Of a stretch of 64,000 nt of DNA, positions 8,386 through 20,189 are shown piece after piece (position 1 is the first letter of the stretch; every line of letters starts with the position of its first letter). The translations under genes were made by a program, and so were the position numbers. Below the pieces are notes generated by a model. It did no database searches. It was not told the DNA's origin and saw only the letters and a program-made list of their open reading frames with translations. This stretch comes from Euonymus europaeus (lineage: Eukaryota > Streptophyta > Magnoliopsida > Celastrales > Celastraceae): positions 9,281,001-9,345,000 of the forward strand of contig OY756961.1 of assembly GCA_963580455.1 (NCBI GenBank). The letters run 5' to 3'.

Positions 8386-10131
8386 GCCTATATGTGTGTT
8401 GTTGTGCCTTTATAGAGCTATGAGTATGTTGTTGTTATAAATTTTCAATTTTTTAATAGTTATGAAAAACTAATTAATTAAAGGGTCAAATTCTAAATCA
8501 TCACCTAGCTACTTACTTGTAGAGATGAATCTCCCAAGAAAATTTAAAAAGAAGTTAATTTAAGTAAGTTAGAAAATGAACTTAAACAATCTTAAACCAT
8601 CATCCCAATAATTGAGATAAAGTTCGTCCGACATATTAGCTTAATGATTCCACTCAACTAAAGATCTAGAGAAATTTGAAAAATAAATAAATTATGGGTC
8701 GAATACAAAAGCAAAAAAATGTATTATTTTATGTAAATTTCCCTAAACTCTCGAACTTCTGCCAACTATTGGATCAGAGTATGTTGATAGAGTATAAGCT
8801 CTCGTAAAACGTAAAAGCTGAGAGTGTCTGAGAGTATGGGGACAGAGTATAATCTAGCTTATACTCTGTCCCAAACGAAGGCTAAGACTCATATGTATTC
8901 TTGGCTCTGTCCCTGCGGTCACGATTAACAAAGCACTATTCCTTTTATATTGGAAATTTCATATAACAATGACATACCAAGTCTCAGGGCTGTCAAAAAA
9001 AAAACTACCAAAACCGAATGATTTGGTTGGGTTTTTCAACAAAAAAAAAGTTACATATTTTACACTAAGATCGATAGAAAAATCCACCAAAAATCATTAT
9101 CCAACCATGTACTCTTTCATTCTCTCATCTATTCTCAAACAAAGTTATACAAAAATTCATAATGAGTCCCACATCTTTTACAAAAAGCCAAGCCACATCA
9201 TTATCTATATCATCAAAACACATCTATCAAACACAACAGCAAAACATATTTTTTAATACAGTCAAATCAGCCAAAACATACATTTTTATACATGATCCCT
9301 TGTCCATAAAAAATGTCTTACTGTGAATGCTCTTAGTACCTGTGTTTTTTTATGTCCGCCAGTCTGTCACCAACTATTTTATAAGTCTATTTAGTCAGTG
9401 CCATTTTTTACTTTTTTTCCTCAATAATCTACTTTATTGTTACCAATTTAATGAAATTTAATGAGAAGTAGAAAGAATATTCGGGTACATTTCGGTGCTA
9501 TCTGGTAACATGTACTATACTGTGAGACATTCTTCTTCCTGAAGAAAGATTATCTTTCCTGACTTCCTGTGTGTGATTTTGGTCACAATGAGTGAGCTTT
9601 TACATACTATTCATCATGAATGAAGTCTCAGGATCCTACCTGGTTCTTTTAAAAAAAGGAAAAAAGTTTTTAAATTCCTTGGTTACTATCATAACATACT
9701 AATGTAATGTAATATTTGCTTACACATTTTTTGGGAAGGGGGAGAGGATGAGAATAAAAGAATTTGAGGGGAATGAAAAATGAAGGGAAGATAAGTTTAC
9801 TGCATCATTATCCTACCCTTCAAACCCCCTTACCATAGTTAAAAGAAAAAAAGGAAAAAGAAAGTAGGGGGAATATTGAGCTCAGAAAACACTAAGAAAG
9901 GATTTTTTTTTTTTAAACAAAAATCAATCCAATCATGAAAAAATGTGGTGGGTATATTAATACATGTTGCCATCGCATAATCTTATTATCAAAACCTTAT
10001 TTGAGAATAAAGTTAAAAAACAATATTAATAAAGTTATGGACGGATCTTGACAATTGACATATTGGATCATATATATGTTGTTTTTTGGACCCATCTTGG
10101 ACAAATTTAGTGGGGTTTGGGGATGTGGCAT
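8383..10131. other. AT-rich DNA without recognised genes
   Basis: Read on both strands; no domain or RNA gene was seen. The 95-codon frame at 8969-9256 is low-complexity and not supported. The only structure worth noting is the inverted repeat at 8839-8872. Confidence 0.5.
8839..8872. repeat. Inverted repeat with AGAGTATAA arms
   Basis: Perfect 14-nt arms GGGACAGAGTATAA (8839-8852) and TTATACTCTGTCCC (8859-8872) with a 6-base spacer. Related half-sites (CAGAGTATG, AGAGTATAAGC, GAGAGTATGG) lie in the 90 bases upstream. It may be the inner end or core of a small inverted-repeat transposon, but no flanking duplication is apparent. Confidence 0.6.
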
Positions 10132-10968
10132 TGAAAGTTCTGTGTCTCTCACAAATATCGTTAGTCAACAAAATATGGAAACAAAATGCGAAAAATAAAA
10201 AACAAATCAAAACACCAAGATTTTTAACGAGGAAACCTTACTTAGGAAAAACTTCGAGTCTATGAGCGACCAACCTTAAGAAACAATCCACTAATCACAA
10301 ATAAAAAGTACAATTCTATCTGTGATCTAAAGACATCGCTCGTACATAACATTCATTTAGTGTGTGTTTCAACTCAGCACTCAACCCACATTGGTAGACC
10401 TCGCTTTTGACGCCTCCAAAAAACTTCACGAACAAGGAATCACTCATTTTCACCAAAAACACAAATGAACTATGAAACTCTCTTTCTCAAGCTAATCTCT
10501 CAATTAACATGAATAATCTCACCATTACAAGAATAATATGAGAGAGAATAAAACAACGTCCGAAGCTCAAATATTTGGGAATTAAGCGTTGCTTTCGGTC
10601 CCTTTATTGTTGTCTTGCACTTTATATAGGACAAGAGTCACACCATGATAAGAATTCATTCTTAAATCTTGTAAAACAACATGAGATAAAACAAAATACT
10701 ACAAAGAGAATTATGATAGACATGCACCACTAGACATTTAAATCAATAAGAAAGTCAAACACTTATTAATTATATCACTTGACATTTGTTGCCGTGTCCT
10801 TTATATATCACTAGAGTTTGAGTCATGGTGAGATTTTTCAAATCATGATAAGACTTGCCAATTCAAAGTCTTCTATGTAAACAATGCAATTTAATACATA
10901 AAAAACACATGCACTAAACCATGCACTAATCACATATCACACAATTGACACACACACACAAAACAACA
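10132..10968 (-). mobile_element. Copia solo LTR (family 1)
   Basis: On the minus strand it begins TGTTGTTTTGTGTG and ends ACTTTCA, matching over its last 300 bases the LTR inside ndhG. It carries a TATA box (CTATATAAAGTGC near 10620). No primer binding site follows the end; the next bases (ATGCCACATC) are ordinary flank, so only the LTR remains. Five-base flanks are GGCAT (10127-10131) and GCCAT (10969-10973), a target duplication with one mismatch. This is the expected product of LTR-LTR recombination. Confidence 0.7.
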
Positions 10969-10973
10969 GCCAT

Positions 10974-11499
10974 TATGATATTGTACTTGAATTAACGACC
11001 TTCATTGTAAATAGCTAAATACTAAGGAATTAATGCATTGCGACGATGCACATGGAGATATGAGATTTATAGTTTAAACTAAAATTCAGTGCAAGATTAT
11101 TACATCCAGTGAGAATTAAACACCGAAACTTTTGAATTCATACAGTTTGATATAAAAAAAATTACTATCAATTAAACTATCATCTAACGCGTATTGTCAA
11201 AGAACCTCATTCACATGTGGCCATCTGAATTGAAAGTACGTTGATTCTTCCCAAATACTCCAAGCAATCTCTATGGTCCATGATTGATGAATTTATCTAG
11301 ATAATAATGATGTAGAGATTATAACCAAACTATAGGCCAGGGGTGGCAATTATGGTTGTCAAGCTGGGGCATACTATGCAAACTTTCAGAATCAAGCACA
11401 TGCCAGTTACCTATAATTTCAGTCAGATATGTCTAGACAACACCTGTGTTGTGGACCAAATTTCTACATCAGATGGCTGGTGGAAAAAGTGAATTTGAA
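10974..11499. other. Intergenic DNA without recognised genes
   Basis: No coding or repeat feature recognised. By position it is distal upstream DNA of the NSA2 promoter. Confidence 0.4.
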
Positions 11500-11759
11500 G
11501 AGCTATTGTGAGTGTCAATGGGCTTGAATGACGAAGCCCAAACGCTTACATTAACTCATAGTTGGGCCGGATAATTCATCACCGACCCAATTTTTCATCG
11601 GGCTGTGTTGATTCATGGTTTGAACTCATCCAGTCAATCCACTCCACCGATGAAAGCACATTATACATTCTCGCAAATCTTAAACGATCAGAAGGTCTTA
11701 AACCCTTTCAAGGTGTCACCGCTTTTTAGGGTTCTCTGCTCAAGCTCCGTCTGCGTCTT
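11500..11759 (+). promoter_or_regulatory. Probable NSA2 promoter and 5' leader start
   Basis: Contains AGCCCAAA (about 11535), TGGGCC (11563-11568) and CGGGCT (about 11598), which fit the site II (TGGGCY) element on one strand or the other. TTAGGGTT (11726-11733) is a telo-box on the reverse strand. Paired site II and telo-box motifs are characteristic of plant ribosomal-protein and ribosome-biogenesis genes. The segment stops at the 9-bp target duplication of the Mutator-like element. The other copy of that duplication, at 45739-45747, leads within 43 bases to the NSA2 start codon. I infer that this is the severed promoter of NSA2; nothing here was tested for transcription. Confidence 0.6.
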
Positions 11760-11866
11760 GGGAAATTTGGCAACCCATTACAAAACATTTTTAGCGATTT
11801 AACCCTTTTTCAAAAAAAAGTTAATTTCTAACCTTTTTTATCATGGAAATGTCCCAAATATCCCAG
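11760..11866 (+). repeat. MULE left terminal inverted repeat
   Basis: Pairs with 45623-45738: shared blocks are the GGGAAATTTGGCAA end, CCCATT, ACATTTTTA, the CCCTTTTT run, CCTTTTT, ATGGAA-TGTC and CAAAT-TCCC. Similarity is moderate with several small gaps, indicating an old insertion. Confidence 0.75.
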
Positions 11867-11959
11867 CCACACTTTCCAAAGCATTGATTATATTATATTT
11901 GTTAAAAATTGTCAAATCAAATTCAACCATTAGTCTTCCGTATCAAACAAAAATTGCAG

Positions 11960-12079
11960 AAAACAAATGAGAGAGCTTTTGAAGAGACTTGCTATCCTAA
12001 CTTCTCTTTTGATGACTTTGATTACAATCATCCACCATACTCGTCCTCTACCAAAGCTTCTGCTTATGCTGAAGATGAG
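11960..12079 (+). pseudogene. Exon-like reading frame in MULE, part 1
   Basis: Directly after a consensus 3' splice acceptor (TTGCAG, ending 11959), 40 codons are open: KTNERAFEETCYPNFSFDDF, then DYNHPPYSSSTKASAYAEDE. The Athila-type element is inserted after the last codon, and removing it with one copy of its 5-bp duplication continues the frame exactly into 31977. The composition (acidic, Ser/Tyr/Pro-rich) looks like real protein sequence. I do not recognise the family from this part alone. Confidence 0.5.
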
Positions 12080-12314
12080 TGATAACTCTATTATTTATAG
12101 AGTTATTAATGCTACTTTTGTTCTATATGAGTTAGTTTGAGAGTATTTTTAGTCATTTTAAGCACCAATGGAGGTTTGGTAGGTCATATTTCATTTTAAT
12201 GAGTATTGTAATTATTTCATGTTTTGAGTGGTTAGTTTGAGTTATTTATGACTTGTAGGTATGGTCGTTTCGTTTGAATAAGTCGTCATGAGAATTTTGA
12301 AAGAAAGAATGCCA
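12080..12314 (+). repeat. Inverted LTR head at the left end of the Athila element
   Basis: First 235 bases of the LTR, beginning TGATAACTCTATTATTTATAG, in the orientation opposite to the rest of the element. It matches the reverse complement of 31740-31971 throughout, ending at GAAAGAATG. It abuts the target duplication ATGAG. Confidence 0.85.
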
Positions 12315-12324
12315 AAAGCTAGTT

Positions 12325-14099
12325 GTAAAAATTATTCACAAGCGCACGAAATCGCAAACAAGTAGTATAGTGATCAAAGACCAAATATCGAACCCTCAAG
12401 GACTATTTAATTCAATCAACTATAGAGTACTAATTCAATTGCAAACAGTACCTGGATACAAAATTGAGTTTGAATGATTGAAGAATGAATTAATAAAAAT
12501 TAACTAATAGCAACAAGCAAGTAAAAGAATAGTCAAGATTAAGAAGCACTAGAGCACATGATTTCACCATAGCTATCTCAATTGAATCTCAGTTTAATAA
12601 ACCTTGGACAATTAATCTTGTTATCAGTCGATTTTCCCTAATTTATTTGACACACCTTCTTAGACTATATCAAAACTACTCATTATCAACAATCATCTCT
12701 TTCAAGCATGATTAAAGAAATCAGAGGCGCATTAAAATCAATGGAGAACCATAACAATACTGCATAAATTATGAATCCATGTCTGGCATCCAATCAATTT
12801 AAGGCATTCAAGATACAATCAATATTCTGTTCTTCCTTTCAGACAAAACAATCATAAATAAATCAATCAAACATTGGCCATATGTTTAAAAGCATTAAGA
12901 ACCATCTTGAACACATAACAATGAATAAAAGCCAAGAATTTATTGAAACTTTGAATTCAATCAAGAAACACTAGGCTACATCAAAGCTCTAGTAAGAAAA
13001 ATTGGTTCGTGACATCAAACATAGAACCAAAGCAAAGAAAAGAATTACAACCCATCTATGATGTAAGAGTGAACCGAATCTCTCAATTCCCTTCTTCTTC
13101 ATTCCAGCGATTTTTCTCCCTATTCTGTGTGTGCTGCTGCCTCCTGTTTTTTGTGTCCCCTTCTATGTACTTTTTTGCCCTAATATTCTCTCCTAAAAGA
13201 CATCTCTCATTCCTGTTTTTAATTTATCTCAAATACCCTCTTTGACGAAGTTGAAATTCCAAAAATACCCTCCTGCTGCTGCATAATCCATCCAGCTTTT
13301 ATGGTCTGCAAAGATGGCCATTTTACAGTGTTTTAACGCCAGAATTTGAGAAAGTGTAAAAAACATAATAGTTGTATCCCTTCCTCTTAGCTTTCCAAAT
13401 CATTTTAAATCACATTTTTCGGGGCAGTAGAGTGAAAGTTAGAAGGATAAACGTGAAGGAACTCAAAACTGGACGTGAACCTCTGCTGCAGCTGACTTTG
13501 TACACTCACAACTTCTTTATCTGTCATCCAAAATTAACAAACTTGATATCCACGTGAAGCTTGAGATGTCTAGTTTTCAACACCAAAAGAATCAATGTAA
13601 TTGGAGTTTTATAAAAACTGCAGCGGCTGTTTGAGCGTCAGCACATCAAACTCCATATCAGCATATCAACATCAATAGTTAATAGCACTTCCAATTTCCG
13701 CTTTTCATTCCCGAATTAGTCCCGCTTCATCCAAAACCTATGCAAATCATTCAAACAACTCATAAGTAGGATATTTAACTATGTTAAAGCGTTAAAACCT
13801 CGAACCACACATTAAAATGCAAAGTGGCTAAGCAAAACCCAAAAACTCATTTTTGTAAAGAAGAAGACATTCTTTCTTCCAAAATTCTAATGATGGCTTA
13901 TTCAATTGAAACCACCAAACCCACAAGTCATAAATGACTCAAACTACCTACTCAAAACACGAAATAATTAAAATACTCTTTAAAATGAAATATGACCTAC
14001 CAAACCTCTGTTTGTGCTTAAAATGACAAAAAACACTCTTAAACTAACTCATATAGAACAAAAATAGCATTAATAACTCTATAAATAATAGAGTTATCA
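12325..14099 (-). repeat. Athila 3' LTR
   Basis: About 1775 bases. Minus-strand start TGATAACTC with a palindromic end (ATAACTCTAT/ATAGAGTTAT), and end at TGTAAAAATT on the plus strand. It matches 30324-31971 along its length except for about 125 bases (roughly 13473-13600) missing from the 5' LTR. Open frames inside (13009-13245, 13372-13557) recur in the other LTR only as repeats and are not genes. Confidence 0.88.
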
Positions 14100-15661
14100 C
14101 ACCCCCAAACTTATCATTTTGCTAGTGCTCAAGCAAAAAAAAACACAACACAAACACCAAACTAATGAGCAAAGAGCAACAGCATTTTAGTATTTGATTC
14201 TCAATTAACGCCTCAAGGGTTAAACATCAAGTATAACTCTAACAAAACTCTAAACATGGAAAATGCTCAAGATTTCAAACCCAAAACCAGCTCCCCCACA
14301 TAGAACCAATCAATGCACATGAACTCCTATCAAATACACAACCTACCACAACCCGGATGAGTTTATGCAAATAAGTGTCAAAGTGTAAAAATCTCTAGAT
14401 AATGAATATTTTTGAACTTCATAAGCTTGCTTTTCACTCTACTCTCCACTAATGTAGGAAAAATGTATCACCAAGGATCATTAGGACTTTATTAAGCTTG
14501 TAACTTTGGGTTAAGGCTCGGGTAAGGATAAACTCATTTAAAGTGAATTACCACCATAGGCATATCAACGAAATTAACCACTCACAATAATCACACTCAC
14601 TCCCATATGTAAAAACACATGCTAACCCCCAACTTGAATTAATGTCACTCAACCACTACAATTCAATGCTCTTTTATTCATGCAAACATCACTTTTCTTT
14701 TTCTTTCTTTGTTTTTTTTTTGTCACAACCCTCAAACTCAATTCCTTTTATGAATTTTGGGGTTGTGCTCTCTTTTTATTCAATTTTTTTTCTTTTGTCA
14801 AAAGTAAACCAACAATATAAGAGCATTTCCAAACACCATTCTTCACACTTCTCTCAATTTTCATCCACAAACACCATCACTCATATAACAATAATGATCA
14901 ATATGCCTTGGTGCAAGGTGCAAAGAGGGAATAAATGAATGGTTGTGGTTACTAATGTGTAGATGACAAAGAAAATAGGCTTATAGACTCAAAGGGGTGA
15001 CTAGGGATATAATCATGCAAAAGGTGGCTAGAAAGGCTCAATCGGTCCAAATATGGCCTAATTCATTTCCTTAGTGATGCAAATCATACGGTTTTGCCTC
15101 GAGTATTGTTCAAACAAGTTCTAGAGTTTGTTTGAAATCACACAAAACCCACTTTCTCCACATAAGCCTTTTCTAAGTCATAGCTTGGTCAAATTCACCA
15201 AAATTATGCTCAATATACATGAAAGACCCCAAAATAGGAAAAAACCAATCCCAAATTCAAGCACTTAAACAAGAACCACATTTGTCATTTTTCGAGGCTA
15301 TACTTAGTTCAACAGTTATCATCATCGGCTATTGGTCTTTAAACACAACCTACTCAACAGCTCTAAGCTGAAAACACGGACTTTTCTATTTGTTTTTTTG
15401 TTTTTTTATTATCAAACAAACTACTCCCCCACACTTAAACTACACATTGTCCCCAATGTGATAAGTAAGCAAACAACTCACACAACAATAAAATAATGTA
15501 AACAGGAAGTTAAAGATGCAAAGGTGAGGGAACTTAGCTAGTTTTGAAGACCCGCAATGCCATCCGTAGGAAAAGGAAATCGCCAAGTCGCCTCCTCGGG
15601 TTACCTCCCAAGCAGTGCTAAGTTTTACGTCTTCAGCCAGATATAAGAGCCGAAACATGAA
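14100..15661 (-). other. Athila 3' non-coding region with polypurine tracts
   Basis: Lies between the integrase stop and the 3' LTR. On the minus strand AAGTTTGGGGGTG ends exactly at the LTR, as the polypurine tract that primes plus-strand DNA. A second tract, TAAGTGTGGGGGAG (near 15425), follows CATTGGGGACAATGTG, a wording typical of Athila/Tat elements. Long non-coding 3' regions are usual in this group. The first 730 bases recur at 51119-51845. Confidence 0.7.
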
Positions 15662-16722
15662 TCACTTTACATCATCAAGCATCCAAGAGGCTCGTTTTCT
15701 GTCAAAATTGGCTTTGTAATATGGCTTCAAAAGGTGTTCATTCACTTTGAAACTAGAGCTGTCCGGATCTTGTCGAATTTCAATAGCTCCATGAGGAAAT
15801 ATTTGCACAATAGTGAAAGGACCAGACCATCTAGATTTTAATTTGCCTGGAAATAGTCGAAGGCGCGAGTTAAACAACAATACTCGCTGCCCCACAAAAA
15901 AGTCCTTTTGAACAATCCGCTTGTCATGCCACTTCTTTGTACGGTCTTTAAAAATTCGCGAACTTTCATACGCTTCTTTCTGGAGTTCCTCTAATTCATT
16001 CAGCTGTAAACACCTCTTTTCACCAGCCAAATTCAAATCAAAATTCAAAGCTTTAACAGCCCAAAAAGCCACATGCTCAAGCTCTATAGGTAGATGACAC
16101 GCCTTGCCAAAAACAAGCTTATAAGGAGACATTCCAAAAGGAGTTTTATATGCAATTCTATACGCCCAAAGAGCATCATCAAGATGTAAACTTCAATCTT
16201 TTCGGGAAGTATTAACAACTTTCTCCAAAATTCTTTTGATTTCCTGATTAGTCACCTCAACTTGTCCACTTGTTTGTGGATGATAGGGTGTAGCCACTTT
16301 GTGTGTAACTCCATATTTTACCAACACTGAATTGAAGAGCCGATTGCAAAAGTGTGCTCCCCCATCACTAATAATCAACCACAGAGCTCCAAAGTGAGAG
16401 AAAATATTTTTCTGAATAAATTTGACCACCACTTTGGAGTCATTAGTGGGAAGAGCTGCTGCCTCTACCCATTTGGACATGTAATCCACCGCAACAAGAA
16501 TATATTCATTGCCAAAAGAAGAAGGAAATGGACCCAAAAAATCAATCCCCCCCACACATCGAACATTTCCACCTACAAAATACTGTTTAGGGGCATTTGA
16601 TTGCGGTTAGAGATATTACCTGTTCTTTGACAACGATCACAAGCGGTGACAAACCTATGAGCATCCTTGAAAAGTGTAGACCACCAAAATCCAGATTGTA
16701 ATACCTTAGCCGCAGTTTTCGC
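15662..16722 (-). pseudogene. Athila integrase, broken
   Basis: Zinc-binding region near 16630-16720 (WWSTLFKDAH...CDRCQRTGN), catalytic core with [29 protein letters not shown] and [12 protein letters not shown], the last including the catalytic-Glu region, then the C-terminal [13 protein letters not shown] block ending with a GPF motif (SRWSGPFTI). Breaks: a stop before the core (near 16573), extra G in a 7-G run (16547-16553), and a TGA where Trp is expected at 16193-16195. The right edge at 16722 is the Tekay target site; upstream codons continue at 25970. Integrase would join element cDNA to the chromosome; this copy cannot. Confidence 0.88.
16718..16722. other. Target-site duplication of minus-strand Tekay, left
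   Basis: TTCGC, identical to 25965-25969 directly after the element. Removing the element and one copy restores the Athila integrase frame (GHYGSA then KTAAKVLQ). Confidence 0.92.
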
Positions 16723-18870
16723 TGTCACGCCCCATTTCCGGAGACGCGACTGGGTGCTCTCTCCGCACCCTTCCTAGGTCACTAGTGTGAACATCCGGGA
16801 TCAACCGGAAATCCGGCGGCACCTCCCCGTATATCGGAGAGTGCCCACCTGCATCAGAAACGCAGCAACAACAACATCACACTAGCAACCTAGCAAACAT
16901 AGGCCTCAGGCCTCAACCACATGCAATCCTGACCCTAGGCCTCAGGCCATCCACTACCAGCATGCACAATCTGATGGCATCACATATATATCAACACGCA
17001 GATTTATAACACATCAAATATAACCATATATCAACATCTACATCCACATACAAGCACCACTGTGCCAAATGGTTATATTCTCTCAACATAGATATACTAC
17101 ATACACCCACATGCATAGAGTATATCTCTAGCACCCTATTCTACCCAGGGCCATCCATGACACGACCTGCTCACCGATCCGCAGCACCAGTACCTATACC
17201 AGTGTCTCATGTGGAAGGAAGAAAGTAAAGGAGTGAGCTAGAATCTCAGTAGGGTATGAAGTAAACATCAATATAAGCTGAACCAAAGGAAAGTAATGCA
17301 TCAATATGTTCCTACCACATGAACGTATACTCAACAATTCACATCAACATTTACCCGGATAACCCCTTCGGAGCATAACAACCACAATATCATTGCAACT
17401 CAATGAAATATTGCACGGGAGCAAGCTCACCACAACCAACCACTCCTAGGATCATCCGGTTGCGTGAACCTATCACGCCCGCACCCCACAAGGCAAGTCA
17501 CTCTTGACCTTACCCCTAGTGCGTTACCCCACATGAGGTTCACGTGACTTGGTGATAACAACCTTCACCTTGCCATCCTCCCATGTGGCTTTCAAGTAAC
17601 CTAAAGGTTCCCGAGTCCATACCCGAGTCCCCCATGCATCTCTAATGCATTATGACATGTCATGCCGAATCGATAAGTATATATGAATACCCTATATACT
17701 TTACATAACTACCATGATGCATGAATGAAGGCTCACAACGTGTCCGTAAATGACGGAACACTAATTCGGGTCATGCAACATTCAACATCAAACAATGATC
17801 CACACAAGGCTCGTTTCCCCTTAGAAGCAATTAAGGCGGAAACTCAAATAATGGCGACCAATGAAGAATAGAAACGATATTTAGGCAACAATATCGAATG
17901 ATAAAAGAAAGGTTGGAAATCCCCTACCTCGTGCCGAGCAATTTACCACAAATTCCACAATTACGTTCCTAGGGTTCCGATTTCCCAAACCTAACAATGT
18001 GGCGAAACCAAACCCATTCACACATCAATAAACAACCAACAACTCATATAAACATCAATTTAAATCAATAATTTCGAAATCACTTACTTCTCTCTCTAGA
18101 AATTTCTTCCAAAATCCTCCAAACTCACTCCAAGCTCAACTCAACTCCAAAACACAAACCAATCTACATAAACATCAAAAATCAACCTATACACAACATA
18201 TCTAAAGCATAGCACTCAACTCTTCAAGAATCTAGCAAATCTAGAAAAACCTAGAATTTACAAAAACTATGAAAAACTTACCAAATCTCCAAAATCAAGC
18301 TTGAATCTTCCTTCCCAAGCTTCAATGGTCACCAATCTTCAATCCCCAAGCCAAACTCTTGCTAAAACCACTTTCTCTCTCTTCTTCTCTCTCTCTTTCT
18401 CTCTCTATCGGGCTTCTCCAAGAATTTTATGCAGAAAATCTCAAATTCTGGGCTTAATATCTGATTTTCCCGACAGCCGTCCGGACGCCCTAAGTGGCCG
18501 TCCGGACGGATTATTGTTCCCGTAACCCACTGCCCTTCCTCTAGGCAAATCCGTCCGGACGCCCAATTATCCGTTCGGACGGATTACTGTTCACAGAACT
18601 CACTGCCTTGATTCTAGGCAAATCCGTCCGGACGCTCAATTATCCGTCCGGATGGATTACTGTTCACAGAACCCAGTTTTTTCTCAAATTTATTTTCCGG
18701 CTCAGTCTAAGCTTCGATTTGATATATTACGGGCCCAAAACGGACATGTATACTAAAAGTTATGCCCCATTTACCGAACCAAGCTCCAAAACTATTCTTC
18801 TATGATTCCGTACCTCACGGATCATCCGTGTTTCGACTCAAAACTAAAATTTTTGGGTCGGGGTTTCACA
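16723..18870 (-). repeat. Minus-strand Tekay 3' LTR
   Basis: 2148 bases. Includes a tandem block with six CCGTCCGGACG-type sites (about 18477-18655), a CT-rich tract (about 18370-18412) and the terminal GGGTCGGGGTTTCACA. The 74-codon frame at 18301-18525 recurs exactly at 25396-25620 because both are LTRs, not because it is a gene. Confidence 0.93.
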
Positions 18871-18884
18871 TCCTCCCCCCCTTA
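18871..18884 (-). other. Polypurine tract of minus-strand Tekay
   Basis: Minus-strand TAAGGGGGGGAGGA immediately before the 3' LTR start (TGTGAAACC); the plus-strand DNA primer site. Confidence 0.85.
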
Positions 18885-18908
18885 ATAAAATTTCGTCCCG
18901 AAATTTAA

Positions 18909-20189
18909 CTACACACACGTACCTGAATCTCCGAACAACTCCGGGTACCTTTCCTTCATTCGAGACTCGAACTCCCAAGTTGCTTCTTCAACTCCGTGGT
19001 ACATCCACATCACTTTTACCAATGGTATCACACTCGACCTCGTGACCTTGTTCTGTCGGTCTAGAATCTTCACCGGTTGAAGAGTGTAACTCCCATCTTC
19101 TTCAACTTCCAACGTAGTCCAATCTATCACATGCGACGGATCCGGCTCATATTTCCGAAGCATAGATACATGGAATACATTGTGAACCTTCTCAAGCTTC
19201 GGTGGAAGCGCCAAACGGTACGCCACCGGTCCAACTGTCTCGAAAATCTCAAATGGCCCCACAAACCTCGGTGCCAACTTCCCATGCTTGCTATATCTCT
19301 GAATTCCACGTCTCGGACTAACCTTCAAGAAAACCTTATCGCCTACAGCGAACTCCAAAGGTCTCCTCCTCCGGTCAGCATAAGACTTCTGTCGGCTCTG
19401 TGCGGTGATCAACCGCTTCCGTATCTCATCAACTCTCTCTCGTTCTTCTTTGACCATCTCCGGTCCTGAAACAACTTTCTCACCAACCTCTGCCCAACAC
19501 AAAGGCGACCTACAAGGCCTCCCGTAGAGCGCCTCGTACGGTGCCATTCCGATACTACTCTGGAAAGAGTTGTTATACACGAACTCCGCCAAATGTAAGT
19601 ACCGATCCCAACTTCCTCCAAAGTCTACAACACATGCCCGCAGCATATCCTCCAAAATTTGTATAGTTCTCTCACTCTGTCCATCACTCTGAGGATGATA
19701 AGCTGTAGAGAAATCCAACTTCGTTCCCAATGCCTCCTGTAAGCTACTCCATAATCTACCTGTGAACCGCGGGTCTCGGTCCGACACAATAGATAATGGA
19801 ATTCCATGAAGTCTCACAATCTCCTTGACATACATCGTACTCAAGGTCTCCAACGAATCCGTCTTGTTCATGGGTAAGAAGTGTGCAGACTTGGTCAATC
19901 TGTCCACTATCACCCAAACCGTGTCATGCCTCCTCTGAGTCATTGGCAATGCCGTCACAAAGTCCATTGTGATCTTCTCCCACTTCCATTCCGCTACTGG
20001 TAATGGTTGCAACAACCCTGCTGGTCTTTGATGTTCTGCCTTCACTTGCTGACAAGTTAGACATTTTATCACAAACTTAGCCACATCGGCTTTCATACCT
20101 CTCCACCAGAAACTTCGCTTCAAGTCTCGGTACATCTTCGTACCCCCGGGATGCATGGCAAACCACGAATGGTGTGCCTCCTTCAGAAT
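18909..20189 (-). CDS. Tekay integrase with chromodomain-like C-terminus
   Basis: Continues in phase from the amber codon at 20190-20192. It shows the zinc-binding region (H...CLTCQQVKAEHQ, about 20040-20070), then the catalytic core with MDFVTALP, VSDRDPRFTG and the YHPQSDGQSERT block, that is D, D and E in order. A GPF motif follows (RFVGPFEI), then ALPPKLEKVHNVFHVSMLRK, and a chromodomain-like end with IPLVKVMWMYHGVEEATWE and RYPELF. Chromodomains of this clade bias insertion toward heterochromatin. No further break is visible, so the protein is intact apart from being separated from its upstream part. Confidence 0.93.
   Translation of the reverse strand: MLKEAHHSWFAMHPGGTKMYRDLKRSFWWRGMKADVAKFVIKCLTCQQVKAEHQRPAGLLQPLPVAEWKWEKITMDFVTALPMTQRRHDTVWVIVDRLTKSAHFLPMNKTDSLETLSTMYVKEIVRLHGIPLSIVSDRDPRFTGRLWSSLQEALGTKLDFSTAYHPQSDGQSERTIQILEDMLRACVVDFGGSWDRYLHLAEFVYNNSFQSSIGMAPYEALYGRPCRSPLCWAEVGEKVVSGPEMVKEERERVDEIRKRLITAQSRQKSYADRRRRPLEFAVGDKVFLKVSPRRGIQRYSKHGKLAPRFVGPFEIFETVGPVAYRLALPPKLEKVHNVFHVSMLRKYEPDPSHVIDWTTLEVEEDGSYTLQPVKILDRQNKVTRSSVIPLVKVMWMYHGVEEATWEFESRMKERYPELFGDSGTCV

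Noticed and set aside
8969..9256. 95-codon open frame
   Set aside because: Lys/Ser/His-rich low-complexity product in AT-rich DNA, no family match or promoter.
12320..12324. CTAGT before the 3' Athila LTR as a target duplication
   Set aside because: It does not match the other flank (ATGAG); the matching ATGAG is found outside the inverted LTR head at 12075-12079.
18301..18525. 74-codon open frame repeated exactly at 25396-25620
   Set aside because: Both lie at equivalent places in the two LTRs of one element, with no protein similarity; repetition comes from LTR identity.
18477..18660. Regular palindromic units resembling a CRISPR array
   Set aside because: Inside a plant LTR, with similar rather than unique spacers; no such system exists in plant nuclear DNA.
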